A stretch of DNA of 64,000 bases from Streptomyces sp. GESEQ-4 (GCF_017948455.1 NZ_JAFFSU010000015.1:142408-206407), one strand, 5' to 3'; positions 1 to 7,531 are shown, counted from the first letter of the stretch. Numbers and translations are program-made. The notes: generated by a model not told the origin, from the sequence alone.

Positions 1-177
1 CTCACACTCCGCACCGAGGGCTGGCTAGCGCCGGAGGCCCTCGTCACCGTGGAGCGCAGTACCAGAGGCGGCGAGTTCGGCTGGCCGCCCGGTTTCGACG
101 CGATCCGGGCCCGTCGCTACGGCGAGGGGACGTTTTGGTACGGTCGCGCCGCCTCTACGTGCGAAGACGCACGATGA
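1..177 (+). CDS. rsmD: 16S rRNA (guanine966-N2)-methyltransferase, C-terminal end
   Basis: The window opens inside this gene; only the last 58 codons are present, ending at TGA 175-177. The residues (LTLRTEGWLAPEALVTVERS, then a tryptophan-rich FGWPPGFDAIRARRYGEGTFWY tail) fit the C-terminal strand of RsmD, which methylates G966 of 16S rRNA during 30S assembly. rsmD directly upstream of coaD is the usual actinobacterial order, and that order supports the call because no SAM-binding motif is inside the window. The stop lies 26 bases before the preferred coaD start, so the two are probably co-transcribed. Confidence 0.75.
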   Translation, partial: LTLRTEGWLAPEALVTVERSTRGGEFGWPPGFDAIRARRYGEGTFWYGRAASTCEDAR

Positions 178-203
178 CCGGACCGGAGAGCGAGGGATCT
201 CAA

Positions 204-683
204 GTGCGCCGCGCCGTCTGTCCCGGGTCGTTCGACCCGATCACCAACGGACACCTCGACATCATTGGCCGTGCCTCCAGGCTGTATGACGAGGTCTACG
301 TCGCGGTGATGATCAACAAGTCCAAGAAGGGCCTGTTCGAGATCGACGAGCGGATCGACCTGATCCGCCAGGTCACCGCCGAATTCGAGAACGTCCGGAT
401 CGAGGCCTTCCACGGCCTGCTCGTCGACTTCTGCAAGGAACGCGACATCCCCGCCATCGTGAAGGGCCTGCGCGCGGTCAGCGACTTCGACTACGAGCTG
501 CAGATGGCCCAGATGAACAACGGCCTCTCCGGCGTCGAGACGCTCTTCGTGCCGACCAACCCCACCTACAGCTTCCTGTCGTCCTCCCTGGTCAAGGAGG
601 TCGCGACCTGGGGCGGAGACGTCTCCCACCTGGTCCCGCCGGTGGTCTTCGAGGCCCTTGCCGAGCGCCTGAAGAAGGACTGA
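204..683 (+). CDS. coaD: Phosphopantetheine adenylyltransferase
   Basis: Catalyses ATP plus 4'-phosphopantetheine to dephospho-CoA and pyrophosphate, the penultimate step of CoA synthesis in the cytoplasm. The nucleotidyltransferase signature with its T/HxGH motif is at the N-terminus (PGSFDPITNGHLDII, residues about 7-21) and the ATP-binding end motif NPTYSFLSSSLVKE is near residue 120. I chose the GTG at 204, giving 159 residues, because this is the family's length and the conserved RRAVCPGSFDP starts there; GAGGG lies just upstream. An in-frame ATG at 174 overlaps the rsmD stop and would add ten residues. Very high confidence in function. Confidence 0.96.
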   Translation: MRRAVCPGSFDPITNGHLDIIGRASRLYDEVYVAVMINKSKKGLFEIDERIDLIRQVTAEFENVRIEAFHGLLVDFCKERDIPAIVKGLRAVSDFDYELQMAQMNNGLSGVETLFVPTNPTYSFLSSSLVKEVATWGGDVSHLVPPVVFEALAERLKKD

Positions 684-840
684 GCGGGCCGTATCACGGG
701 CGCCCGGAAAACGACTGGGGAAACCCCCGGAAAATCCCCCGGAAGCTGACAATCCGTCACCCGCTGTCCGGCGGGCACCCCATGGCCGTACAGTCGACCC
801 GTCCGTCTCCATCACAGCTGTAGAGAGTGGCGAGCACACG

Positions 841-1914
841 GTGGACGTGCAGAAGAAGCTCGACGAGATCGTCGCCGCGGTCTCCAGTGCCCGGTCGATG
901 CCCATGTCGGCCTCGTGCGTGGTCAACCGCGCCGACCTGCTCGCGCTGCTCGAAGAGGTGCGCGAGGCGCTGCCCGGCTCCCTCGCGCAGGCCCAGGAGC
1001 TGATCGGCGGCCGTGAGCAGATGGTCGAGCAGGCCCGCCAGGAGGCCGAGCGGATCATCCAGACCGCGCACGCCGAGCGCGGCTCGCTGATCTCCGACAC
1101 CGAGGTCGCCCGCCGCTCCCAGAGCGAGGCCGACCGCATCCTCGCCGAAGCCCGCAAGGAGGCCGAGGAGATCCGCGCCGAGGCCGACGAGTACGTCGAC
1201 TCCAAGCTCGCCAACTTCGAGGTCGTCCTCACCAAGACCCTCGGCTCGGTCGGCCGCGGCCGTGAGAAGCTCCTCGGCACCGGACCCGGCCTCGACGAGC
1301 AGGGCTACGAGGACGAGGACGCCCCCGAGCGCAGCCACGACCCCGAGACGCTGCGCCGCACCGCCGACGAGTACGTGGGCGTCAAGCTGGGCGCCTTCGA
1401 GGCGGTCCTCGCCAAGACCCTGGAAGCCGTCGGCCGCGGCCGGCAGAAGCTGCACGGCCGTATCGCCTCGGACGACCTCGGCGCCCTCGCCGACGACATC
1501 AGCACCGTCCAGCACTCCAGCGACGCCGACTACCTCACCGGCCTCGCGGCCCTCGCCGAGCAGGACGCCCAGGCCCCGCACCAGCCCGAACAGCCCCAGC
1601 AGCCGGACTACGGCCAGCCGCAGCCGGCGTACGGCTACCAGCAGACCGCGCAGCAGGACCCGTACGGCGGCGGCTACCAGCAGCAGGCCTACGCCCAGCA
1701 GGACGCCTACGGCTACCAGCAGGCCGACCCGTACGCCTACCAGGGCTACGACGCCCAGCAGCAGGCGTACGACCCGAACCAGGTCCCACAGCAGGCTCAA
1801 GAGCCCCAGCAGGCCCAGCAGGGCTACGCCCTCGACGAGACCAGCCTCTTCGACACCGGCATGATCAGTGCCGAGCAGCTGCGGGCCTACGAGCAGGGGC
1901 GCGGCAACGGCTGA
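841..1914 (+). CDS. SepIVA/DivIVA-like cell-division coiled-coil protein
   Basis: A 357-residue protein with a GTG start. Residues about 1-115 are a charged, heptad-like coiled coil of the DivIVA/SepIVA type (often mislabelled ATP synthase F0 subunit b in Streptomyces). In mycobacteria the gene at this position, just before DUF177 and rnc, is sepIVA, which acts in septation and cell-wall growth; a similar role here is inference. Residues 115-144 and 175-204 are two copies of one 30-residue motif (ADEYVxxKLxxFExVL, then VGRGRxKL; 21 of 30 identical). From about 241 to 328 the chain becomes a Gln/Tyr/Pro/Ala low-complexity tail (YGYQQ, DPYGGGYQQQ), ending in a conserved-looking acidic helix (LFDTGMISAEQLRAYEQ). 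Probably soluble and membrane- or septum-associated. Confidence 0.8.
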   Translation: MDVQKKLDEIVAAVSSARSMPMSASCVVNRADLLALLEEVREALPGSLAQAQELIGGREQMVEQARQEAERIIQTAHAERGSLISDTEVARRSQSEADRILAEARKEAEEIRAEADEYVDSKLANFEVVLTKTLGSVGRGREKLLGTGPGLDEQGYEDEDAPERSHDPETLRRTADEYVGVKLGAFEAVLAKTLEAVGRGRQKLHGRIASDDLGALADDISTVQHSSDADYLTGLAALAEQDAQAPHQPEQPQQPDYGQPQPAYGYQQTAQQDPYGGGYQQQAYAQQDAYGYQQADPYAYQGYDAQQQAYDPNQVPQQAQEPQQAQQGYALDETSLFDTGMISAEQLRAYEQGRGNG

Positions 1915-1933
1915 GGCCCCGGTGCCCAGCGGA

Positions 1934-1963
1934 TTGGGACGAGAGCGAAAGGTCCAGTATCCT
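1934..1963 (+). promoter_or_regulatory. Candidate promoter of the DUF177-rpmF-rnc cluster
   Basis: TTGGGA (1934-1939) and TATCCT (1958-1963) are separated by 18 bases, a good match to a vegetative sigma-HrdB promoter. It lies in the 144-base gap before DUF177. Start site not tested. Confidence 0.55.
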
Positions 1964-2058
1964 GGCTCTTCGGTCGCGTGTACGTCCGCGATCAATGCTG
2001 CCCGGGAGACATCAAGGGCGGCGTCCCTCTGAGCTCGAAGATCGAAAGCAGGAACGGC

Positions 2059-2706
2059 GTGACAGCCCGCCTCGACCACCGCAACCCTCTCGTGTTCGAC
2101 ACGCACGAGCTGGGTCGGCGGCCTGGTGCGCTGCAGCGCCTGACCCGCGAGATCGGAGCTCCCAAGGATCTCGGGATCCAGGGAGTCATCGGAGTGCCGG
2201 AAGGCGCACCGGTGGAGCTCGAGCTCCGGCTCGAGTCGGTCATGGAAGGTGTGCTTGTCACAGGCACCGCCCGTGCACAGGCCGAGGGGGAGTGCGTAAG
2301 GTGTCTGGAGCCGCTCGAGCTGGCGCTCGAAGCGGACTTCCAGGAGATGTTCTCGTACCCTGACGCCGACGACCGGGGCCGCGTCAAAGCGGAGCCGGCC
2401 GACGACGCCGAGGAAGACGAGGACAGGCTCTTCATCGAGGACGGTCTGTTCGACCTCGAACCCGTGCTGCGCGATGCGGTGGTGCTCGCACTGCCGATGC
2501 AGCCGGTGTGCCAGGAAGACTGCCCAGGTCTGTGCGCCGAGTGCGGCGTACGCCTTGCGGACGACCCGGACCACCATCACGACGCCGTCGACATTCGTTG
2601 GGCGGCACTGCAGGGACTCGCCGGTTCACTCGGAGACGGCGAGAAGGACGAGATGAGCGGCGGCGCGACTCAGTCAGCACGCGCCGACGAGAAGCAGGAG
2701 AAGTAG
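2059..2706 (+). CDS. YceD/DUF177 family protein (23S rRNA accumulation protein)
   Basis: 215 residues from GTG 2059, preceded by AGCAGGAA; this start gives VTARLDHRNPLVFDTHELGR, the usual start of the family. A longer open frame back to 1978 lacks a ribosome site. DUF177 proteins sit almost universally upstream of rpmF and are needed for normal 23S rRNA levels in E. coli and plants; the biochemical activity is unknown. Two metal-like Cys clusters are visible (CVRC near residue 79, and CPGLCAECG near residue 155). A strongly acidic segment (DDAEEDEDR) lies between them. The stop is two bases before rpmF, so this is an operon with L32. Confidence 0.9.
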   Translation: MTARLDHRNPLVFDTHELGRRPGALQRLTREIGAPKDLGIQGVIGVPEGAPVELELRLESVMEGVLVTGTARAQAEGECVRCLEPLELALEADFQEMFSYPDADDRGRVKAEPADDAEEDEDRLFIEDGLFDLEPVLRDAVVLALPMQPVCQEDCPGLCAECGVRLADDPDHHHDAVDIRWAALQGLAGSLGDGEKDEMSGGATQSARADEKQEK

Positions 2707-2708
2707 CC

Positions 2709-2882
2709 GTGGCTGTTCCGAAGCGGAAGATGTCGCGCAGCAACACGCGCCACCGCCGGTCGCAGTGGAAGGCTGCGGTCCCCAACCTGGTTGCGTGCGA
2801 GCGCTGCCACGAGCCCAAGCTGCAGCACATCGCGTGCCCGTCTTGCGGCACATACAACAAGCGCCAGGTCCTCGAGGTCTGA
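2709..2882 (+). CDS. rpmF: 50S ribosomal protein L32
   Basis: 57 residues starting at GTG (VAVPKRKMSRSNTRHRR), a canonical L32. It has the full zinc-ribbon set, CERC and CPSC, so it is the zinc-dependent (C+) form rather than a zinc-free paralogue. It is a structural component of the large subunit near the peptidyl-transferase tunnel. It lies two bases after DUF177 and eight bases before rnc, the standard translation/RNA-processing cluster. Nearly certain. Confidence 0.98.
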   Translation: MAVPKRKMSRSNTRHRRSQWKAAVPNLVACERCHEPKLQHIACPSCGTYNKRQVLEV

Positions 2883-2889
2883 GCGGCTG

Positions 2890-3756
2890 GTGAGAGGCAC
2901 TGTGTCCACGCCGAAGAAGAACTCTGCGGAGACCACGGCCTCGTCCCACACGCTGTTGGAAGGGCGGCTCGGGTACAAGCTCGAGTCCGCCCTTCTGGTG
3001 CGTGCGCTGACCCACCGGTCCTACGCATACGAGAACGGCGGTCTGCCGACGAACGAGCGGCTGGAGTTCCTTGGGGACTCCGTGCTCGGCCTCGTCGTCA
3101 CGGACACGCTGTATCGCACCCACCCCGACCTGCCCGAAGGCCAGCTGGCCAAGTTGCGGGCCGCGGTGGTCAACTCGCGTGCGCTGGCGGAGGTCGGCCG
3201 CGGTCTCGACCTGGGCTCCTTCATCCGGCTCGGCCGCGGTGAAGAGGGCACGGGCGGACGGGACAAGGCATCCATCCTCGCCGACACCCTGGAAGCGGTG
3301 ATCGGCGCGGTCTATCTCGATCAGGGTCTGGACTCGGCGTCAGAGCTGGTCCACCGACTGTTCGACCCACTGATCGAAAAGTCATCGAATCTCGGAGCCG
3401 GCCTGGACTGGAAGACCAGTCTCCAGGAGCTCACCGCGACCGAGGGGCTCGGCGTACCCGAGTACCTGGTCACGGAGACCGGCCCCGATCACGAGAAGAC
3501 CTTCACTGCTGCCGCCCGCGTCGGAGGCGTCTCGTACGGCACCGGCACCGGCCGCAGCAAGAAGGAGGCGGAGCAGCAGGCAGCTGAGTCCGCGTGGCGG
3601 GCCATCAAGGCCGCCGCGGACGAGCGTGCCAAGGCTGCCAAGGTCGCCGCGGCGGAAGTCGAAGCGGTCAAGGCCGCAGTGGCGGAAGCCGAAGCGGCCG
3701 AGGCCGAGGTGGCGGAAGCCACCGGCGGCGCCGACGAGGCGCAGGCCTCCGCCTGA
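2890..3756 (+). CDS. rnc: Ribonuclease III
   Basis: Double-strand-specific endoribonuclease that processes rRNA and controls mRNA; in S. coelicolor it is AbsB, needed for antibiotic synthesis. The catalytic signature NERLEFLGDSVLGLVV is at about residues 55-70 and the second acidic motif DTLEAVIGAVYLD at about 131-143. A dsRNA-binding domain follows at about 170-240 (WKTSLQEL, GTGRSKKEAEQQAA). After it comes an unusual Ala/Glu/Val-rich tail of about 45 residues (AEVEAVKAAVAEAEAAEAEV), likely a charged helix beyond the normal bacterial length. Start taken as GTG 2890 (MRGTVSTPKK); GTG 2902 with AGAGG four bases before it is the alternative. Confidence 0.96.
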   Translation: MRGTVSTPKKNSAETTASSHTLLEGRLGYKLESALLVRALTHRSYAYENGGLPTNERLEFLGDSVLGLVVTDTLYRTHPDLPEGQLAKLRAAVVNSRALAEVGRGLDLGSFIRLGRGEEGTGGRDKASILADTLEAVIGAVYLDQGLDSASELVHRLFDPLIEKSSNLGAGLDWKTSLQELTATEGLGVPEYLVTETGPDHEKTFTAAARVGGVSYGTGTGRSKKEAEQQAAESAWRAIKAAADERAKAAKVAAAEVEAVKAAVAEAEAAEAEVAEATGGADEAQASA

Positions 3757-3771
3757 CGAACAGCGCAGGAC

Positions 3772-3804
3772 GAGCGCCCGCCCCGCCTCGCGGGGCGGGC
3801 GCTC
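3772..3804. terminator. Perfect 14-bp hairpin between rnc and mutM
   Basis: Left arm 3772-3785 (GAGCGCCCGCCCCG), five-base loop CCTCG, right arm 3791-3804 is its exact complement. There is no T-run, which is normal for Streptomyces terminators. It would reduce or stop read-through from rnc into mutM. Confidence 0.7.
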
Positions 3805-3836
3805 GGCTCGTACACCGGCTCGATACGGGAGACCCC

Positions 3837-4697
3837 ATGCCCGAGTTGCCCGAGGTCGAGGTCGTACGGCGGGGCCTTGCGCGGTGGGTCGCCCATCGCA
3901 CCGTCACCGACGCCGAGGTCCTCCACCCACGCGCGGTTCGCCGCCATCTCGCCGGCGCCGACGACTTCGTACACCGCCTCAAGGGCCACCGCATCGGCAC
4001 CCCCAGCCGCCGCGGCAAGTACCTGTGGCTGCCCCTTGAGGACACGGACCAGTCGATCCTGGCCCACCTCGGCATGAGCGGCCAGCTGCTGGTCCAGCCG
4101 CAGACGGCACCCGACGAGAAGCACCTCAGGATCCGGGTGAGATTCGCCGACGACCTCGCCACCGAACTCCGCTTCGTCGACCAACGCACCTTCGGCGGGC
4201 TGTCGTTGCACGACAACACCCCCGCAGGCCTGCCCGACGTCATCGCGCACATCGCCCGCGACCCGCTCGACCCCCTCTTCGACGACGAGGCCTTCCACCA
4301 GGCGCTGCGCCGCAAGCGCACCACCATCAAACGGGCCCTGCTCGACCAGTCGTTGATCAGCGGCGTCGGCAACATCTACGCGGACGAGGCCCTTTGGCGC
4401 GCCCGCCTCCACTACGAGCGCCCCACGTCGACCTTCACCCGCCCGCGCACCGCCGAACTCCTGGGCCACGTACGGGACGTGATGAACGCGGCCCTGGCGG
4501 TGGGCGGCACCAGCTTCGACAGCCTCTACGTCAACGTCAACGGGGAGTCGGGCTACTTCGACCGATCACTCGACGCGTACGGCCGTGAGGGACTGCCCTG
4601 CAAGAGGTGCGGTACGCCGATGCGCCGCCGCGCCTGGATGAACCGGTCGAGCTACTTCTGCCCGACGTGTCAGCGGGCGCCGCGCGTCTCGTCGTAG
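3837..4697 (+). CDS. mutM: Formamidopyrimidine-DNA glycosylase (8-oxoguanine repair)
   Basis: 286 residues starting at ATG with the invariant MPELPEVE; the processed Pro2 is the Schiff-base nucleophile and Glu3 the second catalytic residue. It removes 8-oxoG and formamidopyrimidines and nicks the strand by beta,delta-elimination. The helix-two-turn-helix region includes DQSLISGVGNIYADEALW (about residues 164-181). The C-terminal zinc finger is present (CKRCG, then CPTC), and it ends shortly afterwards. The gene has little ribosome site of its own and follows the rnc hairpin. Its last 28 bases overlap the convergent HxlR gene. Confidence 0.96.
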   Translation: MPELPEVEVVRRGLARWVAHRTVTDAEVLHPRAVRRHLAGADDFVHRLKGHRIGTPSRRGKYLWLPLEDTDQSILAHLGMSGQLLVQPQTAPDEKHLRIRVRFADDLATELRFVDQRTFGGLSLHDNTPAGLPDVIAHIARDPLDPLFDDEAFHQALRRKRTTIKRALLDQSLISGVGNIYADEALWRARLHYERPTSTFTRPRTAELLGHVRDVMNAALAVGGTSFDSLYVNVNGESGYFDRSLDAYGREGLPCKRCGTPMRRRAWMNRSSYFCPTCQRAPRVSS

Positions 4698-5071
4698 CGC
4701 GTCCGTGCGGTGAGCACGTCGTCCATGCGGCCCTCCACGAAATGGATGAGGGCCAGCAGGCGCTCGGCGACCTCGCGGCCGAGCGGGGTCAGTTCGTAGT
4801 CCACGCGGGGCGGGTTGGTCGGCTGGGCCTCGCGGTGCACCAGGCCGTCGCGCTCCAGTGCGTGCAGCGTCTGGGACAGCATCTTCTCGCTCACACCGTC
4901 CACGCGGCGGCGCAGCTCGTTGAAGCGCAGCGACCCCTCGTACAGCGCGCCGAGCGTCAGTCCGCCCCAGCGGCCCGTGATGTGCTCCAGCGTGCCGCGC
5001 GAGGGGCAGGCCTTCGCGAACACGTTGAACGGCAGCTCCTGCTCGGCCGTCCGCTCCTGCGTGATGTCCAT
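4670..5071 (-). CDS. HxlR-family winged-helix transcription regulator
   Basis: 133 residues. HxlR/MarR-like winged helix: the recognition region reads LRFNELRRRVDGVSEKMLSQTLHALERDGLV with the wing at about residues 80-95 (PPRVDYELTPLGRE). A cysteine sits near the N-terminus (KACPSRG, about residue 22), the position used as redox or electrophile sensor in YodB/HypR-type relatives; sensing here is inference. The start ATG has TTGAGGC upstream. An inverted repeat lies 23-43 bases before the start (see 5094-5114), suggesting autoregulation. The 3' end overlaps mutM by 28 bases. Confidence 0.88.
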   Translation of the reverse strand: MDITQERTAEQELPFNVFAKACPSRGTLEHITGRWGGLTLGALYEGSLRFNELRRRVDGVSEKMLSQTLHALERDGLVHREAQPTNPPRVDYELTPLGREVAERLLALIHFVEGRMDDVLTARTRYDETRGAR

Positions 5072-5093
5072 GCCTCAAGCGTACTCGGGTGCA

Positions 5094-5114
5094 GCGCTAA
5101 CCAGAAGTTAGTGC
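5094..5114. promoter_or_regulatory. Candidate HxlR operator (inverted repeat)
   Basis: GCGCTAAC, five-base spacer CAGAA, GTTAGTGC: seven of eight positions are complementary. It is centred about 33 bases upstream of the HxlR start codon on the minus strand and just past the end of the CAP-domain gene, the expected place for autorepression. Confidence 0.5.
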
Positions 5115-5120
5115 TACGTC

Positions 5121-6245
5121 TCAGTACCCGAAGTTCTGTGTCCACCACGGCCCACCGGACCCGAGGTGGACACCCACGCCCAGCGTCTTGAAGTCGCAGT
5201 TCAGGATGTTGGCCTTGTGACCGGGGCTGTTCATCCAGGCCTCCATGACGGCGGCCGCGTCCACCTGGCCGCGGGCTATGTTCTCGCCGCCGAGGTCGGC
5301 TATCCCGGCTGCTTCGGCCCGGTCCCACGGAGTGGCTCCGCCCGGGTCGGTGTGGTCGAAGAAGCCCAGGTCGGCCATGGCGTCGCTGAAGCCCCGGGCC
5401 AGCTGGGCCAGCGCGCTGTTCGCGGAGACCGGGCTGCAGCCCACCTTCGCCCGCTCCTGGTTCACGAGCTTGAGCACCTCGGCCTCGGCCCTGGCCTCGG
5501 CGGACACCGTCACCGGGGCGCCGGTGTCCTTCTCCGGCGCCTTGGTGGCCGGGCGCGAGGGGGTGGGGGTGGGCTTCGGCTTCTTGGTCTTGGCCGGCGG
5601 GGCCTTCGGCTTCTCGGACGGAGTCTCGGTCGGCGCCGTGGACGCCGAGCCGGAGGGCGCCGGCGAGGCCGCACGCTCGTTGTCCCGGCTCGCCGACTCG
5701 TCGGTCTCGCGGCCCTCGGCGGCGCCGGACGTGCCGCCCTGCTCGGTCGCGCTGTTCGAGGGCGTGTCCACGGCCTGCACGTTGTCGCTGCTGTCGCTGC
5801 CGCCACCGAGCTGGTAGTTCTCCACGCCGGGCACCACACCCGTGGCCACCGCGACCGTGCCGATGGCGACCGCGGCGGAGACGCCGAGCAGTCCGGCACG
5901 CACCGGACGCACCGACTTCTTCTTGCGGCGGTGCCCAGCGCCTCGCCGGCCACCCCCGCCGGGTGCGGCGTCGGGGAAGACGACGCGGTAGTCCTCGTCC
6001 GAGGCGAAGAGGTAGCGCTCGCTGCGCGCGGTGGTCTCGGCATACGCCTCGGTGCCGAGGTAGGGCGCCTCAGTGTTCAGGTAGGGCGCCCTGCCCGGGG
6101 TGGAACGGTCTGCCGCGTACGCGTCGTATGCGTCGTACGAGTCCTGCGGGCCGTGGCTCCCTGTGCGGGAACGGTACGTTTCTGTGACCCCCGTGGCGCG
6201 GCCCGTGGCGGCGCGGCCGGCGGCTGAGCGTCGGTGGCGTCCCAT
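5121..6245 (-). CDS. CAP-domain (SCP/PR-1-like) membrane-anchored extracellular protein
   Basis: 374 residues. A cytoplasmic stretch (about 1-110) ends in KKKSVRPVR, then one membrane helix (about residues 117-140, AGLLGVSAAVAIGTVAVATG). This is followed by a long Ser/Thr/Pro/Lys linker (about 150-245; PAKTKKPKPTPTPSRP) of the kind that crosses cell walls. The C-terminal 125 residues are a CAP domain: VLKLVNQERAKVGCSPVSAN, FFDHTDPGG, GENIARG, MEAWMNSPGHKANILN and the final WTQNFGY. It therefore sits with its CAP domain outside the cell. Bacterial CAP domains bind small ligands or lipids; the specific role is unknown. Expression may be controlled by the palindrome at 6299-6316. Confidence 0.88.
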   Translation of the reverse strand: MGRHRRSAAGRAATGRATGVTETYRSRTGSHGPQDSYDAYDAYAADRSTPGRAPYLNTEAPYLGTEAYAETTARSERYLFASDEDYRVVFPDAAPGGGGRRGAGHRRKKKSVRPVRAGLLGVSAAVAIGTVAVATGVVPGVENYQLGGGSDSSDNVQAVDTPSNSATEQGGTSGAAEGRETDESASRDNERAASPAPSGSASTAPTETPSEKPKAPPAKTKKPKPTPTPSRPATKAPEKDTGAPVTVSAEARAEAEVLKLVNQERAKVGCSPVSANSALAQLARGFSDAMADLGFFDHTDPGGATPWDRAEAAGIADLGGENIARGQVDAAAVMEAWMNSPGHKANILNCDFKTLGVGVHLGSGGPWWTQNFGY

Positions 6246-6298
6246 GTCCTTGCCTTCCTCGTCCTGTGCGGTCGACTCGCCCGTGCGGTCAACGCAAC

Positions 6299-6316
6299 CT
6301 CACTCGATCGAGTGAG
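6299..6316. promoter_or_regulatory. Perfect 18-bp palindrome upstream of the CAP-domain gene
   Basis: CTCACTCGATCGAGTGAG is exactly self-complementary. It lies about 54-71 bases before the CAP-protein start and in the shared gap with divergent acyP, within an A/T-richer patch (TTTCATATGAGATTCATT) likely to hold a promoter. Regulator unknown; a TetR-type dimer would fit. Confidence 0.55.
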
Positions 6317-6406
6317 TTTCATATGAGATTCATTGGGGCTGGACGGTACCGCATGGCGCAGGGTGAGGAAGTGTCGTGAGAGACATTGGCCCGTTAGGTT
6401 GCCCTC

Positions 6407-6688
6407 ATGAGCGAGGATGTGCGGTTGGTCGCCTGGGTGCGTGGACGCGTCCAAGGTGTGGGTTTTCGCTGGTTCACCCGGGCCAAGGCGCTCGAGATCG
6501 GCGGCCTGAGTGGTTTTGCTCTCAATTTGGAGGACGGACGGGTCCAGGTGGTCGCGGAGGGCCCGCGCGGAGCGTGCCAACGGCTCCTCGACTGGCTCGG
6601 GGGCGCCGACACGCCCGGCCGCGTCGACGGAGTCACCGAGATCTGGGACACACCCCGCGGCGGCTACGACGGCTTCTCGATCCGCTGA
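6407..6688 (+). CDS. acyP: Acylphosphatase
   Basis: 93 residues, the typical length. Hydrolyses carboxyl-phosphate bonds such as acetyl phosphate. The signature GRVQGVGFRWFTRAKA (about residues 14-29) carries the phosphate loop and the catalytic Arg, and GFALNLEDGRVQVVAEG (about 36-52) carries the catalytic Asn. The ATG at 6407 follows TAGGTT by six bases, so the mRNA may be leaderless; no Shine-Dalgarno is seen. It lies upstream of smc in the usual Streptomyces order. Confidence 0.95.
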   Translation: MSEDVRLVAWVRGRVQGVGFRWFTRAKALEIGGLSGFALNLEDGRVQVVAEGPRGACQRLLDWLGGADTPGRVDGVTEIWDTPRGGYDGFSIR

Positions 6689-7068
6689 GTGATTTCTGTA
6701 AAGCGGCCCAGGTGGAAGCGGAGGTACATGCCACCGGCAGCTGCCCCGAGCAGAAAGAGCCTGGTGGTTGCCAAGAACCGGTTGCCATGGCAGGCTCCGC
6801 ACGCAAGGATGATCGTCACGCCCTGAGGGGCCCGCAGGAGCAGCAGCGCCGCCGATTTCACGGCCGCGCGCCCCCGGGATGCCCGCCAAAGCAGGGCGTG
6901 ATCGTGTTGACCGTCAAACTTTTTGGTGAGACGCTGAAAGCCCCGCGCACCTTAGCTGTTTGGCATGAAGAACGGCAGCACAACTCAACAGTGCCAAGCA
7001 CCGCGGGTGCGAATCCCTCACGACCCACACCGCATCGGTCGGTCACTCATTGTGGAGGACCATCCATC
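6689..7068. other. Intergenic region, acyP to small coiled-coil gene
   Basis: 380 bases with no gene I can support. A TTGACC box (6907-6912) is a possible -35 element, but no good -10 follows at the right spacing. A segment near 7008-7030 (GGGTGCGAATCCC) looks like a tRNA T-arm but has no matching acceptor stem. GTGGAGGA at 7052-7059 is the ribosome site of the next gene. A 65-codon minus-strand frame across 6664-6861 is discussed among rejected items. Confidence 0.5.
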
Positions 7069-7302
7069 ATGGCAAAGGCGCTTCTCGGTTACGTCGGCGG
7101 CTCCGACCCTCGACTCCTCGCCGAGATGCGACGGCTCCAGCAGCGTGTCCAGGACCTGGAATCCGAGCTCGGACGAATCCAGGCGGAGAACGACTCGCTG
7201 ACGGCTGCCGCTTCTCACGACAGGATCATGGAGAGCATGGACTCTCACGACAGGGTCATGGAGAGCATTGACGCACACCAGGCGGAGCCTGCGCTCACCT
7301 GA
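7069..7302 (+). CDS. Small conserved coiled-coil protein upstream of smc
   Basis: 77 residues with a strong GTGGAGGA ribosome site. The N-terminus is MAKALLGYVGG; residues about 14-45 form a heptad helix (LAEMRRLQQRVQDLESELGRI). After that comes a 10-residue unit repeated in tandem (SHDRIMESMD, then SHDRVMESID), encoded by two 30-bp copies at 7213-7242 and 7243-7272 that differ at two bases. I know of proteins like this in Streptomyces beside smc but no assigned function. An intrinsic terminator follows at 7381, so it is a single transcript separate from smc. Confidence 0.75.
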   Translation: MAKALLGYVGGSDPRLLAEMRRLQQRVQDLESELGRIQAENDSLTAAASHDRIMESMDSHDRVMESIDAHQAEPALT

Positions 7303-7380
7303 TCACTGCATCACACAGCACCACACAACGACAGCAGTGGTTGGGCTGCCCGTATCAACCGCTGAGTTGTCAGAGTTTGC

Positions 7381-7409
7381 AAGGGACGCTTCGGCGTCCC
7401 TTCTTTCTT
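7381..7409 (+). terminator. Intrinsic terminator after the small coiled-coil gene
   Basis: AAGGGACGC, loop TTCG, GCGTCCCTT: a perfect nine-pair stem (7381-7402) with a stable tetraloop, followed by CTTTCTT. One of the few T-rich terminators in the window. Confidence 0.88.
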
Positions 7410-7531
7410 GCTCCCGCGCATCCTTTCACCCTCTTTAACGTCTGGTGTGCCCTGCACGTTCATGGGTGAAACCGCGGGGGTGCCCCAGGGTTCGGGGTCC
7501 GAGATACCGGCGGGAGGTAGAGTCCAGCGGC

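Noticed and set aside
117..1280. Long minus-strand open frame opposite coaD and the SepIVA-like gene
   Set aside because: High GC gives long shadow frames; protein is Arg/Ser-rich low complexity and opposite to genes with clear families.
6664..6861. 65-codon minus-strand frame with a hydrophobic stretch and CxxC
   Set aside because: No ribosome site, overlap with acyP by 25 bases and no family I recognise. It may be real, but sequence alone does not support it.
7005..7045. tRNA-like T-arm (GGGTGCGAATCCC followed by ACGACCC)
   Set aside because: No complementary acceptor stem within 100 bases upstream and one mismatch in the T-stem, so not a tRNA.
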